64,000 bases of DNA. Origin: Komagataeibacter rhaeticus. Its GTDB lineage: Bacteria; Pseudomonadota; Alphaproteobacteria; Acetobacterales; Acetobacteraceae. Positions 8,516 to 19,457 of this stretch are shown here, piece by piece. The position numbers and the translations under genes were made by a program. The first letter of the stretch is position 1; every line of letters begins with the position of its first letter. The DNA is taken from contig NZ_NKTZ01000002.1 of assembly GCF_003207855.1 (NCBI RefSeq), positions 124,001 to 188,000 of the forward strand. Direction: 5' to 3'. Under the pieces are notes generated by a model. The model did no database searches, was not told the DNA's origin, and saw only the letters and a list, made by a program, of their open reading frames with translations.

Positions 8516-9172
8516 GTGTCATCTTATAACGATTTTCTTTCCTTTCCCAAAGAAGAAGAGCGCAATACGCAGCGCGAAGAAGTCAATGAATCCGCTTTCC
8601 GCGAGGCGCTTGAACGCATGGGCAAGGGCCAGCCCACGCCCCCGCGCGGCGCGGGAGGGGGCAAGCCCCGGCAGCAGCGCCCCGCCCGGCAGGTTGAACC
8701 CGTGCAGCGCCGCCGCAAATTCGTGCAGGACGGTGACGTGCGCGTCGAACACCAGTCCCTGAGCACCGGCCGCGCGACCCCGCGCGCCATGCATGCCCAG
8801 CAGGAGGACCGTGGCGAGACCGACCAGTTGCGCCACAAGGTACAGTTCGAGCAGAAGCTGCGTGAACAGTCCGAACTGCGCCTGTCGGAAGCGCAGGCGC
8901 ATATCCGCACCCTGACCACCCGCATTGGCCATGCCGACGTGATTGTGGCGGAACACAAGGAAAAGCTTGCTGCGAAAGAGGCGGAAATGCAGGCCCTGCG
9001 CGCCGAACTGTATGCCGCACGGGAGGAAAGCAGCCATCTGCGTGAGGAACTGAACCGGCAGAAGGCGCGGCAGCGCGTAACGGAAAGCCGCCCCGCCGCC
9101 GCGGCAGGACCCGCCGCCAATACACCGCAGGAGGCCGCCGAGCCGGAACCCGTCAAATGGTGGCTGCGCTAG
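8516..9172 (+). CDS. Coiled-coil protein, hypothetical
   Basis: A 218-residue soluble protein. The first 110 residues are polar and low-complexity (Pro, Gly, Gln, Arg rich); residues about 115-190 form a long heptad-type coiled coil (EQKLREQSELRLSEAQ and EMQALRAELYAAREE). It ends with an acidic-to-basic tail EPVKWWLR. No enzymatic motif. The start is GTG at 8516; no good Shine-Dalgarno is visible, so the true start is uncertain. The next gene begins 18 nt downstream and encodes a membrane protein, suggesting an operon of unknown role. Confidence 0.7.
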   Translation: MSSYNDFLSFPKEEERNTQREEVNESAFREALERMGKGQPTPPRGAGGGKPRQQRPARQVEPVQRRRKFVQDGDVRVEHQSLSTGRATPRAMHAQQEDRGETDQLRHKVQFEQKLREQSELRLSEAQAHIRTLTTRIGHADVIVAEHKEKLAAKEAEMQALRAELYAAREESSHLREELNRQKARQRVTESRPAAAAGPAANTPQEAAEPEPVKWWLR

Positions 9173-9190
9173 CCGCCGGCCGCCCCATCC

Positions 9191-9670
9191 ATGCAACCCG
9201 ATGACCCGCCGCGCAATCCGGCCTCACGCCAGCGTCAGGTCGGGCTTGTCATTGTCGCGACCTGCACCAGCGCAAGCCTGGCCATACTGGTGCTGCTGCC
9301 GCTTGTCAGTGGCCTGGTCAACCTGCTGCGGGACATACTGGGCGTGCTGATCCTGCCCTTCTCGTTCATGTTCGGCCTGGAAGGCGCGGAGGGGCAGTCC
9401 CCCGCCCTGCTGCGCCTGCTGAGCGACATGGGGTTGCAGACCCACCTGCACCCGCTGCGGCTGGGGGGCGCGGCCATACTGGAACTGGTGGCCGTCTTCC
9501 TGTTTGTCATAGCCGAACGGCTGGGGGGCCGCACCGGCTACATCGCGGCCTGCGCGGCATCGGCCGGGGCGATCGGCCTGTCGGGCCTGCCGCTGGCCGT
9601 GCCCCTGCTGCCCGCCTTCGTGACGGAAGGGGTATTCCTGTTCTGCCCCCCCCTGCCCGACCCGGACTGA
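9191..9670 (+). CDS. Membrane protein, hypothetical
   Basis: A 159-residue protein with four likely membrane helices: about residues 17-40, 42-60, 95-112 and 118-150. The N-terminus is short and polar, with no signal-peptide cleavage site. No family recognised. It starts 18 nt after the coiled-coil gene and is probably co-transcribed with it. An inverted repeat CCGCCA...TGGCGG at 9672-9690, just after the stop, could end transcription but lacks a T-run. Confidence 0.65.
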   Translation: MQPDDPPRNPASRQRQVGLVIVATCTSASLAILVLLPLVSGLVNLLRDILGVLILPFSFMFGLEGAEGQSPALLRLLSDMGLQTHLHPLRLGGAAILELVAVFLFVIAERLGGRTGYIAACAASAGAIGLSGLPLAVPLLPAFVTEGVFLFCPPLPDPD

Positions 9671-9764
9671 ACCGCCACGCCCCCTGGCGGAGGCTTCGCG
9701 GCACCCTGATCGGGAATGGGCGGGCCGGATACGTCCCTATCGATACCGCCTGAACCCTACGCCC

Positions 9765-10994
9765 TCAGTGCAGCCCTTCCACAAAACGGGCCAGGCGGGT
9801 ACAGGCTTCCTTCAGCACATCATCGCCAGTGGCATAGGACAGGCGCAGGTACGGTCCCTGCCCGAAGGCCGAGCCATGGACCACCGCCACCTTCTGTTCC
9901 ATCAGCAGGGCAATGGCGAAGTCCTCGTCCGTCCGCAGCCGGTGCCCCCCGGCACTGACCCTGCCCATGCATCCGGCAATGCCGGGATAGGCATAGAACG
10001 CCCCATGGGGCATGGCGCAGGTCAGTCCCGGTATGGTCCGCAGGGTGGAAACCACCATTTCGCGCCGGCGCGCATAGGCCGCACACATGGCGGCAATGAT
10101 ATCCGCCGGGCCGTCCAGCGCCGCCGCCGCCGCCGCCTGCGCGATGGAACAGATGCCTGACGTGGCGCTGCCCTGTATGGCGGTCATCGCGCGGATCAGC
10201 GCGACGGGACCCCCCACGTAACCCACGCGCCAGCCGGTCATGGCATAGGCTTTCGATACACCGTTCAGGGTCAGGATGCGGTGCCGCAGGTCAGGTGCGA
10301 CCGCCGCCAGCGAGACATGGCGCAGCCCGTCATACAGCAGGTGCTCGTATATCTCGTCGGACAGCACATGCACATGCGGGTGGCGGCGCAGCACCCCGGC
10401 CACGGCCTCCAGATCAGCCTGCCCCATGGTACCGCCAGTGGGGTTGTTGGGAAAATTGAGCACAAGCCACTTGGTGCGTGGCGTGATGGCCGCCTCCAGC
10501 GCCGCTGCCGTCAGCCGGAAGTCATCGGCCTCGTGGCAGTCGGCATAGACGGGGGTGCCACCGAACATCTGCACGATCAGCGGATAGCTGACCCAGTACG
10601 GCCGGGGAATGACCACCTCATCCCCCGGCTGCACCGTTGCCATGAAGGCGTTGAAGATGACCTGCTTGCCGCCATTGGACACCATGATCTCGGCAGGCGT
10701 GTAGTCCAGCGCGTTCTCACGCGCGAATTTGCGCGCAATCGCCGCCTTGAGCGCGGGCGTGCCGTCAACGGGGGGGTATTTTGTCTGCCCCTCCAGTGCT
10801 GCGCGGTGGGCGGCCTCGATCACGGCGGGGGGCGTGGCGAAATCCGGCTCCCCCAGCGCAAGGGAGAGGACCTTCTCCCCCTTCGCCCGCAGGGTGCGCG
10901 CGCGCTGCGCCATGGCGATGGTAGCGGGCACCACAAGCCGTTCCATCCGCTGTGCCAGGAATCCCGCCGGGGCAGTACCGCTCTCGGTTGTCAT
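9765..10994 (-). CDS. Class I/II PLP-dependent aminotransferase (aspartate-type), second copy
   Basis: A 409-residue fold-type I aminotransferase of the alphaproteobacterial/Thermus aspartate aminotransferase subgroup. Visible are LALGEPDFATP, YPPVDGTPALK, SNGGKQVIFNAF, NFPNNPTGG, the PLP-lysine segment [16 protein letters not shown], and RLSYATG near the C-terminus with the substrate-carboxylate arginine. It should swap amino groups between aspartate (or an aromatic/prephenate-type acceptor) and 2-oxoglutarate. ATG at 10994 was chosen over an upstream in-frame ATG because that would run into the preceding gene. The gene directly follows a paralogue 10 bp upstream and is co-transcribed. Confidence 0.88.
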   Translation of the reverse strand: MTTESGTAPAGFLAQRMERLVVPATIAMAQRARTLRAKGEKVLSLALGEPDFATPPAVIEAAHRAALEGQTKYPPVDGTPALKAAIARKFARENALDYTPAEIMVSNGGKQVIFNAFMATVQPGDEVVIPRPYWVSYPLIVQMFGGTPVYADCHEADDFRLTAAALEAAITPRTKWLVLNFPNNPTGGTMGQADLEAVAGVLRRHPHVHVLSDEIYEHLLYDGLRHVSLAAVAPDLRHRILTLNGVSKAYAMTGWRVGYVGGPVALIRAMTAIQGSATSGICSIAQAAAAAALDGPADIIAAMCAAYARRREMVVSTLRTIPGLTCAMPHGAFYAYPGIAGCMGRVSAGGHRLRTDEDFAIALLMEQKVAVVHGSAFGQGPYLRLSYATGDDVLKEACTRLARFVEGLH

Positions 10995-11004
10995 GCCCGC
11001 ACCC

Positions 11005-13148
<2,144 letters not shown>

Positions 13149-13368
13149 TTTCTTATTAAAACAACACTGTAGGAAAAAACTGTTTCCGTTCCCGGTTTTC
13201 ATGGCCACGGGGGACGTTACACGATGGCCGGCCGCCATGGGTTGCCACGCCATACGGGGTCTGCAATAGATTCAACAGTTACCTGACGACGACGCACATC
13301 ACAGGCGCTCGCTTCGGAACAGAGTACGCCTGAGCACTGTGCGGCGGCATTCGGAAAGGAATGCGTCT

Positions 13369-13929
13369 GTGCCTTGTGACAGTCAATACCTGCCTGCCCT
13401 GGTCCTGAATGCCGATTTCAGGCCACTCTCCTATTTCCCGCTCTCGCTATGGTCATGGCAGGACGCGGTGCGCGCCGTATGGCTTGAACGTGTATCGGTG
13501 CTGAGCGAATACGACACCATCGTCCACTCCCCCAGCCACAGCCTGCGCCTGCCCAGCGTCATTGCGCTGAAAGACTATATTCCGGCCGCGCGCAAGCCCG
13601 CCTTTACCCGCTTCAACGTTTTCCTGCGCGACAATTTTTCCTGCCAGTACTGCAACACCCGCTTCCCCACGCAGGAACTGACGTTCGACCACGTCATCCC
13701 GCGCAGCAAGGGCGGGCGGACAAGCTGGGAAAATGTCGTGACCGCATGCAGCCCGTGCAACCTGATCAAGGGATCGTACATGCCACATGAGATCCGCATG
13801 TATCCCGACCGCACGCCCATGCGCCCCACCAGCCGCAGGCTGCAGGAAAACGGGCGTGCCTTCCCCCCCAATTACCTGCACGAAAGCTGGCGCGACTATC
13901 TGTACTGGGATACCGAGCTGGAAAACTGA
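13369..13929 (+). CDS. HNH endonuclease domain protein
   Basis: A 186-residue protein of the HNH family common in alphaproteobacteria. The zinc-binding knuckle CQYCNTRF pairs with CSPCNLIKG, and the catalytic histidine is in LTFDHVIPRSKGG; the N residue is in SWENVVTACS. The family probably nicks or cuts DNA, with unknown cellular role; it is a stand-alone chromosomal gene, not beside a methylase or phage genes. I prefer GTG at 13369 because GGAAAGGA lies 8 nt before it; a GTG at 13339 would add 10 residues. Confidence 0.82.
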   Translation: MPCDSQYLPALVLNADFRPLSYFPLSLWSWQDAVRAVWLERVSVLSEYDTIVHSPSHSLRLPSVIALKDYIPAARKPAFTRFNVFLRDNFSCQYCNTRFPTQELTFDHVIPRSKGGRTSWENVVTACSPCNLIKGSYMPHEIRMYPDRTPMRPTSRRLQENGRAFPPNYLHESWRDYLYWDTELEN

Positions 13930-13968
13930 ACCCCGCGCCCGCGCGGGACGCGGGCAGCGGCGGACACG

Positions 13969-14283
13969 CTATCTTGTGTAGCTATAGCCGTATTCATCGG
14001 CCATCTTCTGCAGGTCGGGCGCGCCGCGCAGGTTGAGCGGCAGCGGCTCGGCCTTCTTTTTTTTCGAGCCGAAGATGAAGTTGTGGTCGCTCATCCGCTG
14101 GCAGGTGTTGGCGGCAAGGGGGAAACTGAGCTGCATCGTGGTGCCCAGCTGCTCACGCAGGCACTTCACATCGCTTTCGAACGGCTTGCGCCCGATTTCG
14201 GCCGTGCAGCCACCCAGCACCACCAGCCCGCATGCCAGCAGCCCGAGCCGGGCAGGCAGTTTTTCCACGATCTTGAGCTTCAT
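13969..14283 (-). CDS. Small lipoprotein, hypothetical
   Basis: A 104-residue protein with a short charged N-terminus (MKLKIVEKLPAR), a hydrophobic stretch, and a lipobox VLGGC, giving a mature lipoprotein of about 79 residues. The mature part has two cysteines (VKCLRE and NTCQRM) that could form a disulphide, and a basic run GSKKKKAE. No known family. It converges with the HNH gene (39 bp between stops), with GC-rich inverted sequence between them. It is probably monocistronic. Confidence 0.72.
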   Translation of the reverse strand: MKLKIVEKLPARLGLLACGLVVLGGCTAEIGRKPFESDVKCLREQLGTTMQLSFPLAANTCQRMSDHNFIFGSKKKKAEPLPLNLRGAPDLQKMADEYGYSYTR

Positions 14284-14681
14284 TTCGACCCCGTAGCTTC
14301 AGCGCAGCGACACTGCCACGAAAGTGCCCGTTGTGATAGGGCACAAGAAGCCGCAGGCGCCCTGCCGCGTCCTGAATGCATGGGTGGCTTACGCAAAGAG
14401 CACAGGCCCCGCCCATGGCCATGAAGAGAATACATGCACGGCAGGAAATTATAGTCATGCCGTCGTCAGGTATTATCTGAATGCATAGGTGATATTACCG
14501 TGATTTACGTGACAGATGCCCCTTATATTGCCACCCTCTGTCATTATTCTAAATTTTTCTAAATCATGTGTGATATATAAAAAACACGAATGCATTGCCC
14601 GCATGGCTGTCAATTTGCCGCCAGATTGCCTAATGCATGTCGCGCGTTGTTACCGTCCCCATCGATGCCTGAGGTAAAAGA
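14284..14681. other. Intergenic region upstream of hpnR
   Basis: 398 bp; the part from about 14460 to 14640 is AT-rich. It contains an inverted pair TGACAGA (14510-14516) and TCTGTCA (14537-14543) separated by 20 bp, a direct repeat TTCTAAAT-TT-TTCTAAAT near 14549-14566, and a TGATATATAAA stretch near 14571 suitable as a -10 region. GAGGTAAAAGA just before the ATG is the hpnR ribosome site. No ORF or RNA gene is seen. This likely carries the hpnR promoter and its control sites. Confidence 0.45.
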
Positions 14682-16226
14682 ATGAGATTACTGGCCGTCC
14701 ATCCAAGCTCGCTCATGTACACGAAGGTCTTCCTGCGTCTTGAACCGCTGGGGCTTGAACTGGTTGCCGGTGCCGCGCGCAACAAGGGACATGAGGTTGA
14801 AATCATCGACCTGCAGGTCGAGAAACACCCCGATTACTGGGAACGCATCGAACGCTTCCGCCCGCATGCCATCTGCTTTTCGGGCAATTACCTGGCCAAT
14901 GTTCCCGAGATCATCGACCTGTGCAAGGAAACCCGCAGGCGCCTGCCCAACGTGTTCCTGTTCATGGGGGGGCATTCCATCTCGTTCATCGCGCGTGACG
15001 TGCTGGCCCTGTCAGAAGGGGCGGTCAACTGCGTGCTGAAGGGTGAAGGGGATGCAACCGTAGGTCCCCTGCTGGAAGCGTGGGAACAGGGGCGCGACCT
15101 GACCACCGTGCCCGGCGTGGTGACCATGGATGGCGAAGGGCCGCCACCGATCTTTGTCGAATCCCTTGATGAAGTCCGCCCCGCGCGCGACCTGCTGCGC
15201 CACCGCCGCAAATACTTCATCGGCACGCTGGACCCCGCAGCCTCCATCGAATTCGCGCGTGGCTGCCCGTGGGACTGTACGTTCTGCAGCGCATGGACGT
15301 TCTATGGCCGCTCCTACCGCACCGCCAGCGCCAAGGTGATTGGCGAGGAACTGCAGGAAATCAAGGAACCGGGCATCTTCATTGTCGATGACGTGGCCTT
15401 CGTGCATGCCGAACACGGCCTTGCCATCGCCGAGGAAGTCAAGCGCCGGAACATCAAGAAGGAATACTACCTTGAAACCCGCGCCGACGTACTGCTGCGC
15501 AACAAGGAAGTGTTCGCGGTGTGGAAAGAGATCGGGCTGAGCTACATCTTCATCGGGCTGGAAGCGGTGGATGCCGAAGGGCTGAAGCGATTCCGCAAGC
15601 GCGTGTCGATGGACCGCAATTTCGAAGCACTGGAATACGCCCGCTCGCTGGACCTGATCGTGGCCATCAACCTGATCGCCGATCCGTCATGGGACCGGGA
15701 GCGTTTCGAGGTCATCCGCCAGTGGTGCCTTGAAATCCCCGATATCGTGAACATTTCCGTCACCACCCCCTATCCCGGAACGGAAATCTGGGAAAGCGAG
15801 TCCCGCAAGCTGACCACGCGCGACTATCGCCTGTTCGACATCCAGCATGCCGTCATGCCCACCACCCTGCCGCTGCGCGAGTTCTATGAGGAACTGGTGA
15901 AAACCCAGCAGATCCTGAACAACAAGCATCTGGGCTGGAGCGCGATCAAGGATACGCTGGGCATTGCCCTGCGCCTGGCGCTGCGCGGGCAGACCAACTT
16001 CCTGACCATGATCTGGAAGTTCAACTCGGTCTTCAACCCCGACCTGCAGATGGCCGATCACGCGCAGAAGCCGGAATATGAAATGCCGCTCAAGCCGCAG
16101 GGCAGCGAGCAGAAGGTTGACCGCAAGACGCTGTATGTTCACGGCCCGGCCGGCCGCAAGTCGCGCAAGCTGGATGACGATACCGAAAAGTTCGTGGATG
16201 AGACCCGCATGAGCACGGTCGACTGA
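14682..16226 (+). CDS. hpnR: Hopanoid C-3 methylase, cobalamin-binding radical SAM
   Basis: A 514-residue class-B radical SAM methylase. Residues 1-150 form a B12-binding-like domain (MRLLAVHPSSLMYTK..., LFMGGHSISF). The radical SAM core starts at FARGCPWDCTFCSAW, with cluster cysteines C195, C199 and C202 (CX3CX2C). A long C-terminal extension and the HLGWSAIKDTLGIALRLALRG region fit HpnR. HpnR puts a methyl group on C-3 of ring A of bacteriohopanepolyols, a trait of acetic acid bacteria and some methanotrophs. No other hopanoid gene (shc, hpn cluster) is in the window. The gene is monocistronic: AT-rich promoter region before it, strong terminator after it. Confidence 0.9.
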   Translation: MRLLAVHPSSLMYTKVFLRLEPLGLELVAGAARNKGHEVEIIDLQVEKHPDYWERIERFRPHAICFSGNYLANVPEIIDLCKETRRRLPNVFLFMGGHSISFIARDVLALSEGAVNCVLKGEGDATVGPLLEAWEQGRDLTTVPGVVTMDGEGPPPIFVESLDEVRPARDLLRHRRKYFIGTLDPAASIEFARGCPWDCTFCSAWTFYGRSYRTASAKVIGEELQEIKEPGIFIVDDVAFVHAEHGLAIAEEVKRRNIKKEYYLETRADVLLRNKEVFAVWKEIGLSYIFIGLEAVDAEGLKRFRKRVSMDRNFEALEYARSLDLIVAINLIADPSWDRERFEVIRQWCLEIPDIVNISVTTPYPGTEIWESESRKLTTRDYRLFDIQHAVMPTTLPLREFYEELVKTQQILNNKHLGWSAIKDTLGIALRLALRGQTNFLTMIWKFNSVFNPDLQMADHAQKPEYEMPLKPQGSEQKVDRKTLYVHGPAGRKSRKLDDDTEKFVDETRMSTVD

Positions 16227-16251
16227 TCCAGAAAAATCCTGCCCGTCAGGG

Positions 16252-16281
16252 AAAGGCCGGTTGCCTGTGCAACCGGCCTTT
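16252..16281 (+). terminator. Rho-independent terminator of hpnR
   Basis: A perfect 13-bp stem, AAAGGCCGGTTGC / GCAACCGGCCTTT, with a 4-nt loop CTGT, followed by a run of T to 16286. It begins 26 bp after the hpnR stop. A textbook intrinsic terminator, among the strongest in the window. Confidence 0.93.
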
Positions 16282-16609
16282 TTTTTGGGTCCGGTCCGGA
16301 ACCATGTGCCGGCAGGCAGTTTGAACAAAACGGCGTCCGGCATGGATTGCACAGCAGGGCCCCGGGCCACAGCCCATGTGGTGCATGCCCCGACAGGACA
16401 CGGCGCCGGGGGCATATATGGCAGCCTTCATGGCAGAACACGGCTGAATTATCACATCAGGGGCGATAATTCCCAACAGGAACACCCATGCCCCATTCCC
16501 CGCATGATGGCGGCAATGATGGCCTCCCCACCCTTTTCTGGTGTAGGCTGGGACATGTTTCAACCATAGGCAGCCATCAGGCTGCGGCAGGCAATAAGGC
16601 ATTCAGAGC
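16282..16609. other. Intergenic region before the HMA-domain gene
   Basis: 328 bp between the hpnR terminator and the small metal-binding protein gene. The notable feature is a perfect inverted repeat GAATTATC ... GATAATTC (16446-16453 and 16465-16472, 11-bp spacer) lying in an otherwise GC-rich stretch. It lacks a T-run and lies about 140 bp before the next ATG, so it may be an operator. I see no CueR-like site with confidence, no RNA gene and no credible ORF. Confidence 0.4.
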
Positions 16610-16819
16610 ATGGAAACATTAACGATAAACGTAGGCGGCATGACGTGCGATGGATGCGCATCCAAGGTTGTCCATGCACTGGAAGGCGTGGACGGGGTTG
16701 CGATGGTGCAGGTCTCCCTGGAGAAGGGCACCGCCACGGTGACCTATGACGGCCGTTCCACCAATGTCGATGACCTGTTTGCCGCCGTGGATGATGCGGG
16801 CTTCGACGCCGGTTACTGA
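16610..16819 (+). CDS. Heavy-metal-associated (HMA) domain protein, CopZ-like copper chaperone
   Basis: A 69-residue single HMA domain with the beta-alpha-beta-beta-alpha-beta pattern. The metal site is GMTCDGCASKV, with Cys in the CXXC motif near residues 13 and 16; the second half VSLEKGTATVTYDG and the C-terminal AVDDAGFDAGY fit the ferredoxin-like fold. Such proteins bind Cu(I) and hand it to P-type ATPases. No copper ATPase gene lies next to it, so the partner is elsewhere. The gene stands alone: a convergent sufE follows after about 140 bp with a hairpin in between. Confidence 0.87.
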   Translation: METLTINVGGMTCDGCASKVVHALEGVDGVAMVQVSLEKGTATVTYDGRSTNVDDLFAAVDDAGFDAGY

Positions 16820-16857
16820 CCGGCGGCCTGAAAGCGGCATATTGCTGAAAAAACAGA

Positions 16858-16902
16858 CGCTTCCGGGAGACGCCGTTTCCAGAAAAGCGATACCCGGAAG
16901 CG
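16858..16902. terminator. Inverted repeat between convergent genes, possible terminator
   Basis: CGCTTCCGGG (16858-16867) pairs perfectly with CCCGGAAGCG (16893-16902) over a 25-nt loop. It lies between the HMA gene and sufE, which converge. AAAAAA precedes it at 16848-16853, which would act as the T-run for the leftward (sufE) transcript. This makes it a plausible terminator for sufE, weaker as one for the HMA gene because of the long loop. Confidence 0.45.
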
Positions 16903-16960
16903 CCCCTGCACCTTACAGGCCACAGAGGGACGGCCACAGAGGGGCAGGTGATTGCCCCCC

Positions 16961-17407
16961 TTATGGCGCAGGCAGGGCGGCAGCCGCCTTGCGTATGGCC
17001 TGCGCCATGGCTTCCACCCCGTTGCCCCGGTTGGTGGACAGTGCCTGCACCAGCCCCAGGTCACGCAGGAAGCCGGGGTCCGTATTCAGGATTTCCTCCC
17101 GGCTGCGGCCGGAATAGACCCGCAGCAGCAGCGCCACCAGACCGGACACGATGGCCGCATCCGATGCCCCGGCCAGATAAAGCCTGCCCTCGCGCGGCTG
17201 GACTTCCATCCAGACCTGACTCTGGCAGCCGGGCACGCGGTGGGCGTCATCCTGCCACTGTGACGGGAATGGCGGCAGCTTGCGCCCCAGTTCGATGATG
17301 TACTGGTAACGCTGCATCCAGTCATCAAACAGGGCCAGTTCCTCGCCGATTTCGGCAATGGCGTCGGCGGCGGTATCGTCCTCGGGCTGTACAAACGGGT
17401 CGGTCAT
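16961..17407 (-). CDS. sufE: SufE cysteine desulfuration protein
   Basis: A 148-residue SufE-family sulphur acceptor. The catalytic cysteine is C61 in VPGCQSQVWME, the family signature, preceded by YIIELGRKLPPFP and followed by IVSGLVALLLRVYSGR. It takes the persulphide sulphur from the SufS desulfurase and passes it to the SUF Fe-S assembly scaffold. Two ATGs in tandem (17410, 17407) follow AGGAAAG; the second has the better 6-nt spacing and gives MTDPF. The gene lies downstream of hslVU on the same strand but behind a terminator, so it is probably separately expressed. Confidence 0.9.
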   Translation of the reverse strand: MTDPFVQPEDDTAADAIAEIGEELALFDDWMQRYQYIIELGRKLPPFPSQWQDDAHRVPGCQSQVWMEVQPREGRLYLAGASDAAIVSGLVALLLRVYSGRSREEILNTDPGFLRDLGLVQALSTNRGNGVEAMAQAIRKAAAALPAP

Positions 17408-17467
17408 CATCTTTCCTGTAACGCGCGCGGGGCCTGCCTGCCGCCGCCGGATCGGGCCTTCCAACGC

Positions 17468-17495
17468 AAAAGGCCGCGCCCGATCCGGCGCGGCC
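17468..17495 (-). terminator. Intrinsic terminator of hslVU
   Basis: On the minus strand GGCCGCGCC pairs with GGCGCGGCC over a 6-nt loop and is followed by TTTT. It lies 21 bp after the hslU stop. It is nested in a larger perfect 12-bp inverted repeat, GCCGGATCGGGC (17446-17457) with GCCCGATCCGGC (17478-17489), so two competing folds are possible between hslU and sufE. Confidence 0.8.
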
Positions 17496-17515
17496 CTGCG
17501 GGCACCTGCCATTCC

Positions 17516-18829
17516 CTACAGGATAAAGCGGCTCAGATCACCCTTGCTGGCCAGTGGCGCCACCTTCTCCTGCACATCGGCGGCATCGATCACAACACTC
17601 TGGCCACTGCGGTCAGGCGCGGTGAAGGAAACCGATTCCAGCAGCCGCTCCAGCACGGTGGCCAGACGGCGGGCGCCGATATTTTCCACCCGTTCATTGA
17701 TATCGGCCGCCAGTTCCGCCAGCGCGTCGATCGCGGCATCGGTAAAGGACAGGGTGACCTTTTCCGTGCCCAGCAGGGCGATATACTGCTGGAGCAGGGA
17801 ATGTTCCGGCTCGGTCAGGATACGACGCAGGTCATCGCGCGTCAGTGACGCCAGTTCCACACGGATGGGCAACCGCCCCTGCAGTTCGGGCAGCAGGTCG
17901 GACGGCTTGGCGATATGGAACGCACCCGATGCGATGAACAGGATATGATCCGTGCGCACCGGGCCGTATTTGGTGGAGACCGTCGTCCCCTCGATCAGCG
18001 GCAGCAGGTCACGCTGTACCCCTTCGCGCGAGACATCGCCACCGCGCGATCCCCCTTCGGAAGCACGGGCACAGACCTTGTCGATCTCGTCCAGGAACAC
18101 GATGCCATGGTCCTGCGCATGGGCCACGGCCTCACGCGTCAGGGCTTCGGTATCGAGCATCTTGTCCGCTTCCTGACGGGTCAGCGCGGCACGGGCCTCG
18201 GCCACCGTCATGCGCTTCTGCTGCGGCATGCGGTTCATGAAGCCCTTCATCATGTCCGAGAAATTGATCACGGCCCCCGGCGTCATGCTGGACATGTCGG
18301 GCTGGGCCGGGCCGCCCCCCTCGGCAATCGAGATCTCGACTTCCTTGCCCTCAAGCTCGCCCGCGCGCAGCATGCGGCGGAACTTGTTGCGTGTCTCGGC
18401 CGAAGCGCCCTCCCCCACCAGCGCGTCCAGCAGGATGTTCTCGGCGGCCCCTTCCGCCTTGACCTCCACATCCCTGCGCCGCAGTTCGCGCAGCATGTTG
18501 ATCGAGACCTCGACCAGATCGCGTACGATGCTTTCCACATCGCGGCCGACATAGCCCACCTCGGTAAACTTGGTGGCCTCGACCTTCAGGAACGGGGCCT
18601 GCGCCAGCCTGGCCAGACGGCGGGCGATCTCGGTCTTGCCGCAGCCCGTCGGCCCGATCATGAGGATGTTCTTGGGCACGACCTCCTCACGCATGGCATC
18701 CGTAAGCTGGGCACGGCGCCAGCGGTTGCGCAGCGCAATGGCCACCGCGCGCTTGGCATCGGTCTGGCCGATGATGTAGCGGTCGAGTTCGGACACGATC
18801 TCGCGCGGGGAATGATTGGGTATGTCCAT
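17516..18829 (-). CDS. hslU: ATP-dependent protease ATPase subunit HslU
   Basis: A 437-residue AAA+ ATPase, the unfoldase of the HslUV (ClpYQ) protease. Walker A is G59-PTGCGKT66; Walker B is [10 protein letters not shown]; the I-domain lies between (about residues 110-230), with [15 protein letters not shown]. The C-terminal tail ends DLSRFIL, which docks into HslV to activate it. It unfolds substrates and threads them into the HslV chamber. Its ATG overlaps the hslV stop by one base (TGATG), so translation is coupled and the two subunits are made together. Confidence 0.97.
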   Translation of the reverse strand: MDIPNHSPREIVSELDRYIIGQTDAKRAVAIALRNRWRRAQLTDAMREEVVPKNILMIGPTGCGKTEIARRLARLAQAPFLKVEATKFTEVGYVGRDVESIVRDLVEVSINMLRELRRRDVEVKAEGAAENILLDALVGEGASAETRNKFRRMLRAGELEGKEVEISIAEGGGPAQPDMSSMTPGAVINFSDMMKGFMNRMPQQKRMTVAEARAALTRQEADKMLDTEALTREAVAHAQDHGIVFLDEIDKVCARASEGGSRGGDVSREGVQRDLLPLIEGTTVSTKYGPVRTDHILFIASGAFHIAKPSDLLPELQGRLPIRVELASLTRDDLRRILTEPEHSLLQQYIALLGTEKVTLSFTDAAIDALAELAADINERVENIGARRLATVLERLLESVSFTAPDRSGQSVVIDAADVQEKVAPLASKGDLSRFIL

Positions 18830-19422
18830 CAGGCAGCGTCCCCTGTCCCGTCCGTGCCCAGTGTTTCCACAATCACGGAATGGTTGGTGTACACACAGAT
18901 ATCGCCCGCGATCTTCATGGACCGGCGTGCGATATCGACAGCAGACAGGCCATCGATTCCCAGCAGGGCGCGTGCGGCGGACAGTGCGTAATTGCCGCCC
19001 GAGCCGATGGCGATGATGCCATCCTCGGGTTCCAGCACGTCGCCATTGCCGGTCAGGGTAAAGGAGCGCTCGGCATCGGCCACGGCCATCATGGCTTCCA
19101 GCCGGCGCAGGTAGCGGTCGGTGCGCCAGTCCTTGGCCAGTTCGACACAGGCGCGCTCAAGCTGGTTGGGGTAGCGTTCCAGCTTGTTTTCCAGCCGCTC
19201 CAGCAGGGTGAAGGCATCGGCCGTGGCCCCGGCAAAACCGGCCAGGATCTGCCCGGTCGGCCCGATCCGGCGCACCTTGCGGGCATTGCCCTTGATCACG
19301 GTGGCGCCCAGCGTCACCTGCCCATCGCCAGCCATGGCCACCTGGCCGCCGCGCCGCACGCACAGGATGGTCGTACCATGCCACCCGACCGGGTCATGGG
19401 GAGATGAATGATAATCTTGCAT
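18829..19422 (-). CDS. hslV: ATP-dependent protease proteolytic subunit HslV
   Basis: A 197-residue threonine peptidase of the proteasome-beta type. The sequence [21 protein letters not shown] shows the catalytic Thr, which becomes the N-terminus after removal of about 17 residues, as in other alphaproteobacterial Hsl[13 protein letters not shown] and [17 protein letters not shown] are also diagnostic, as is the C-terminal [18 protein letters not shown]. The start at 19422 gives the short pro-peptide normal for the group. It forms the two-ring chamber of HslUV and precedes hslU with a TGATG overlap. Confidence 0.96.
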   Translation of the reverse strand: MQDYHSSPHDPVGWHGTTILCVRRGGQVAMAGDGQVTLGATVIKGNARKVRRIGPTGQILAGFAGATADAFTLLERLENKLERYPNQLERACVELAKDWRTDRYLRRLEAMMAVADAERSFTLTGNGDVLEPEDGIIAIGSGGNYALSAARALLGIDGLSAVDIARRSMKIAGDICVYTNHSVIVETLGTDGTGDAA

Positions 19423-19457
19423 GATGATAGAGATAAAACCTTCTGCCGCCAGAACAA

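Noticed and set aside
13339-13929. HNH gene as part of a defence island
   Set aside because: Its neighbours are gluQ and a lipoprotein, and the HNH type is a common chromosomal single gene; no methylase, helicase or toxin is nearby.
16246-16602. 118-codon minus-strand ORF between hpnR and the HMA gene
   Set aside because: It would run through the hpnR terminator hairpin, lacks a ribosome site and has a random composition.
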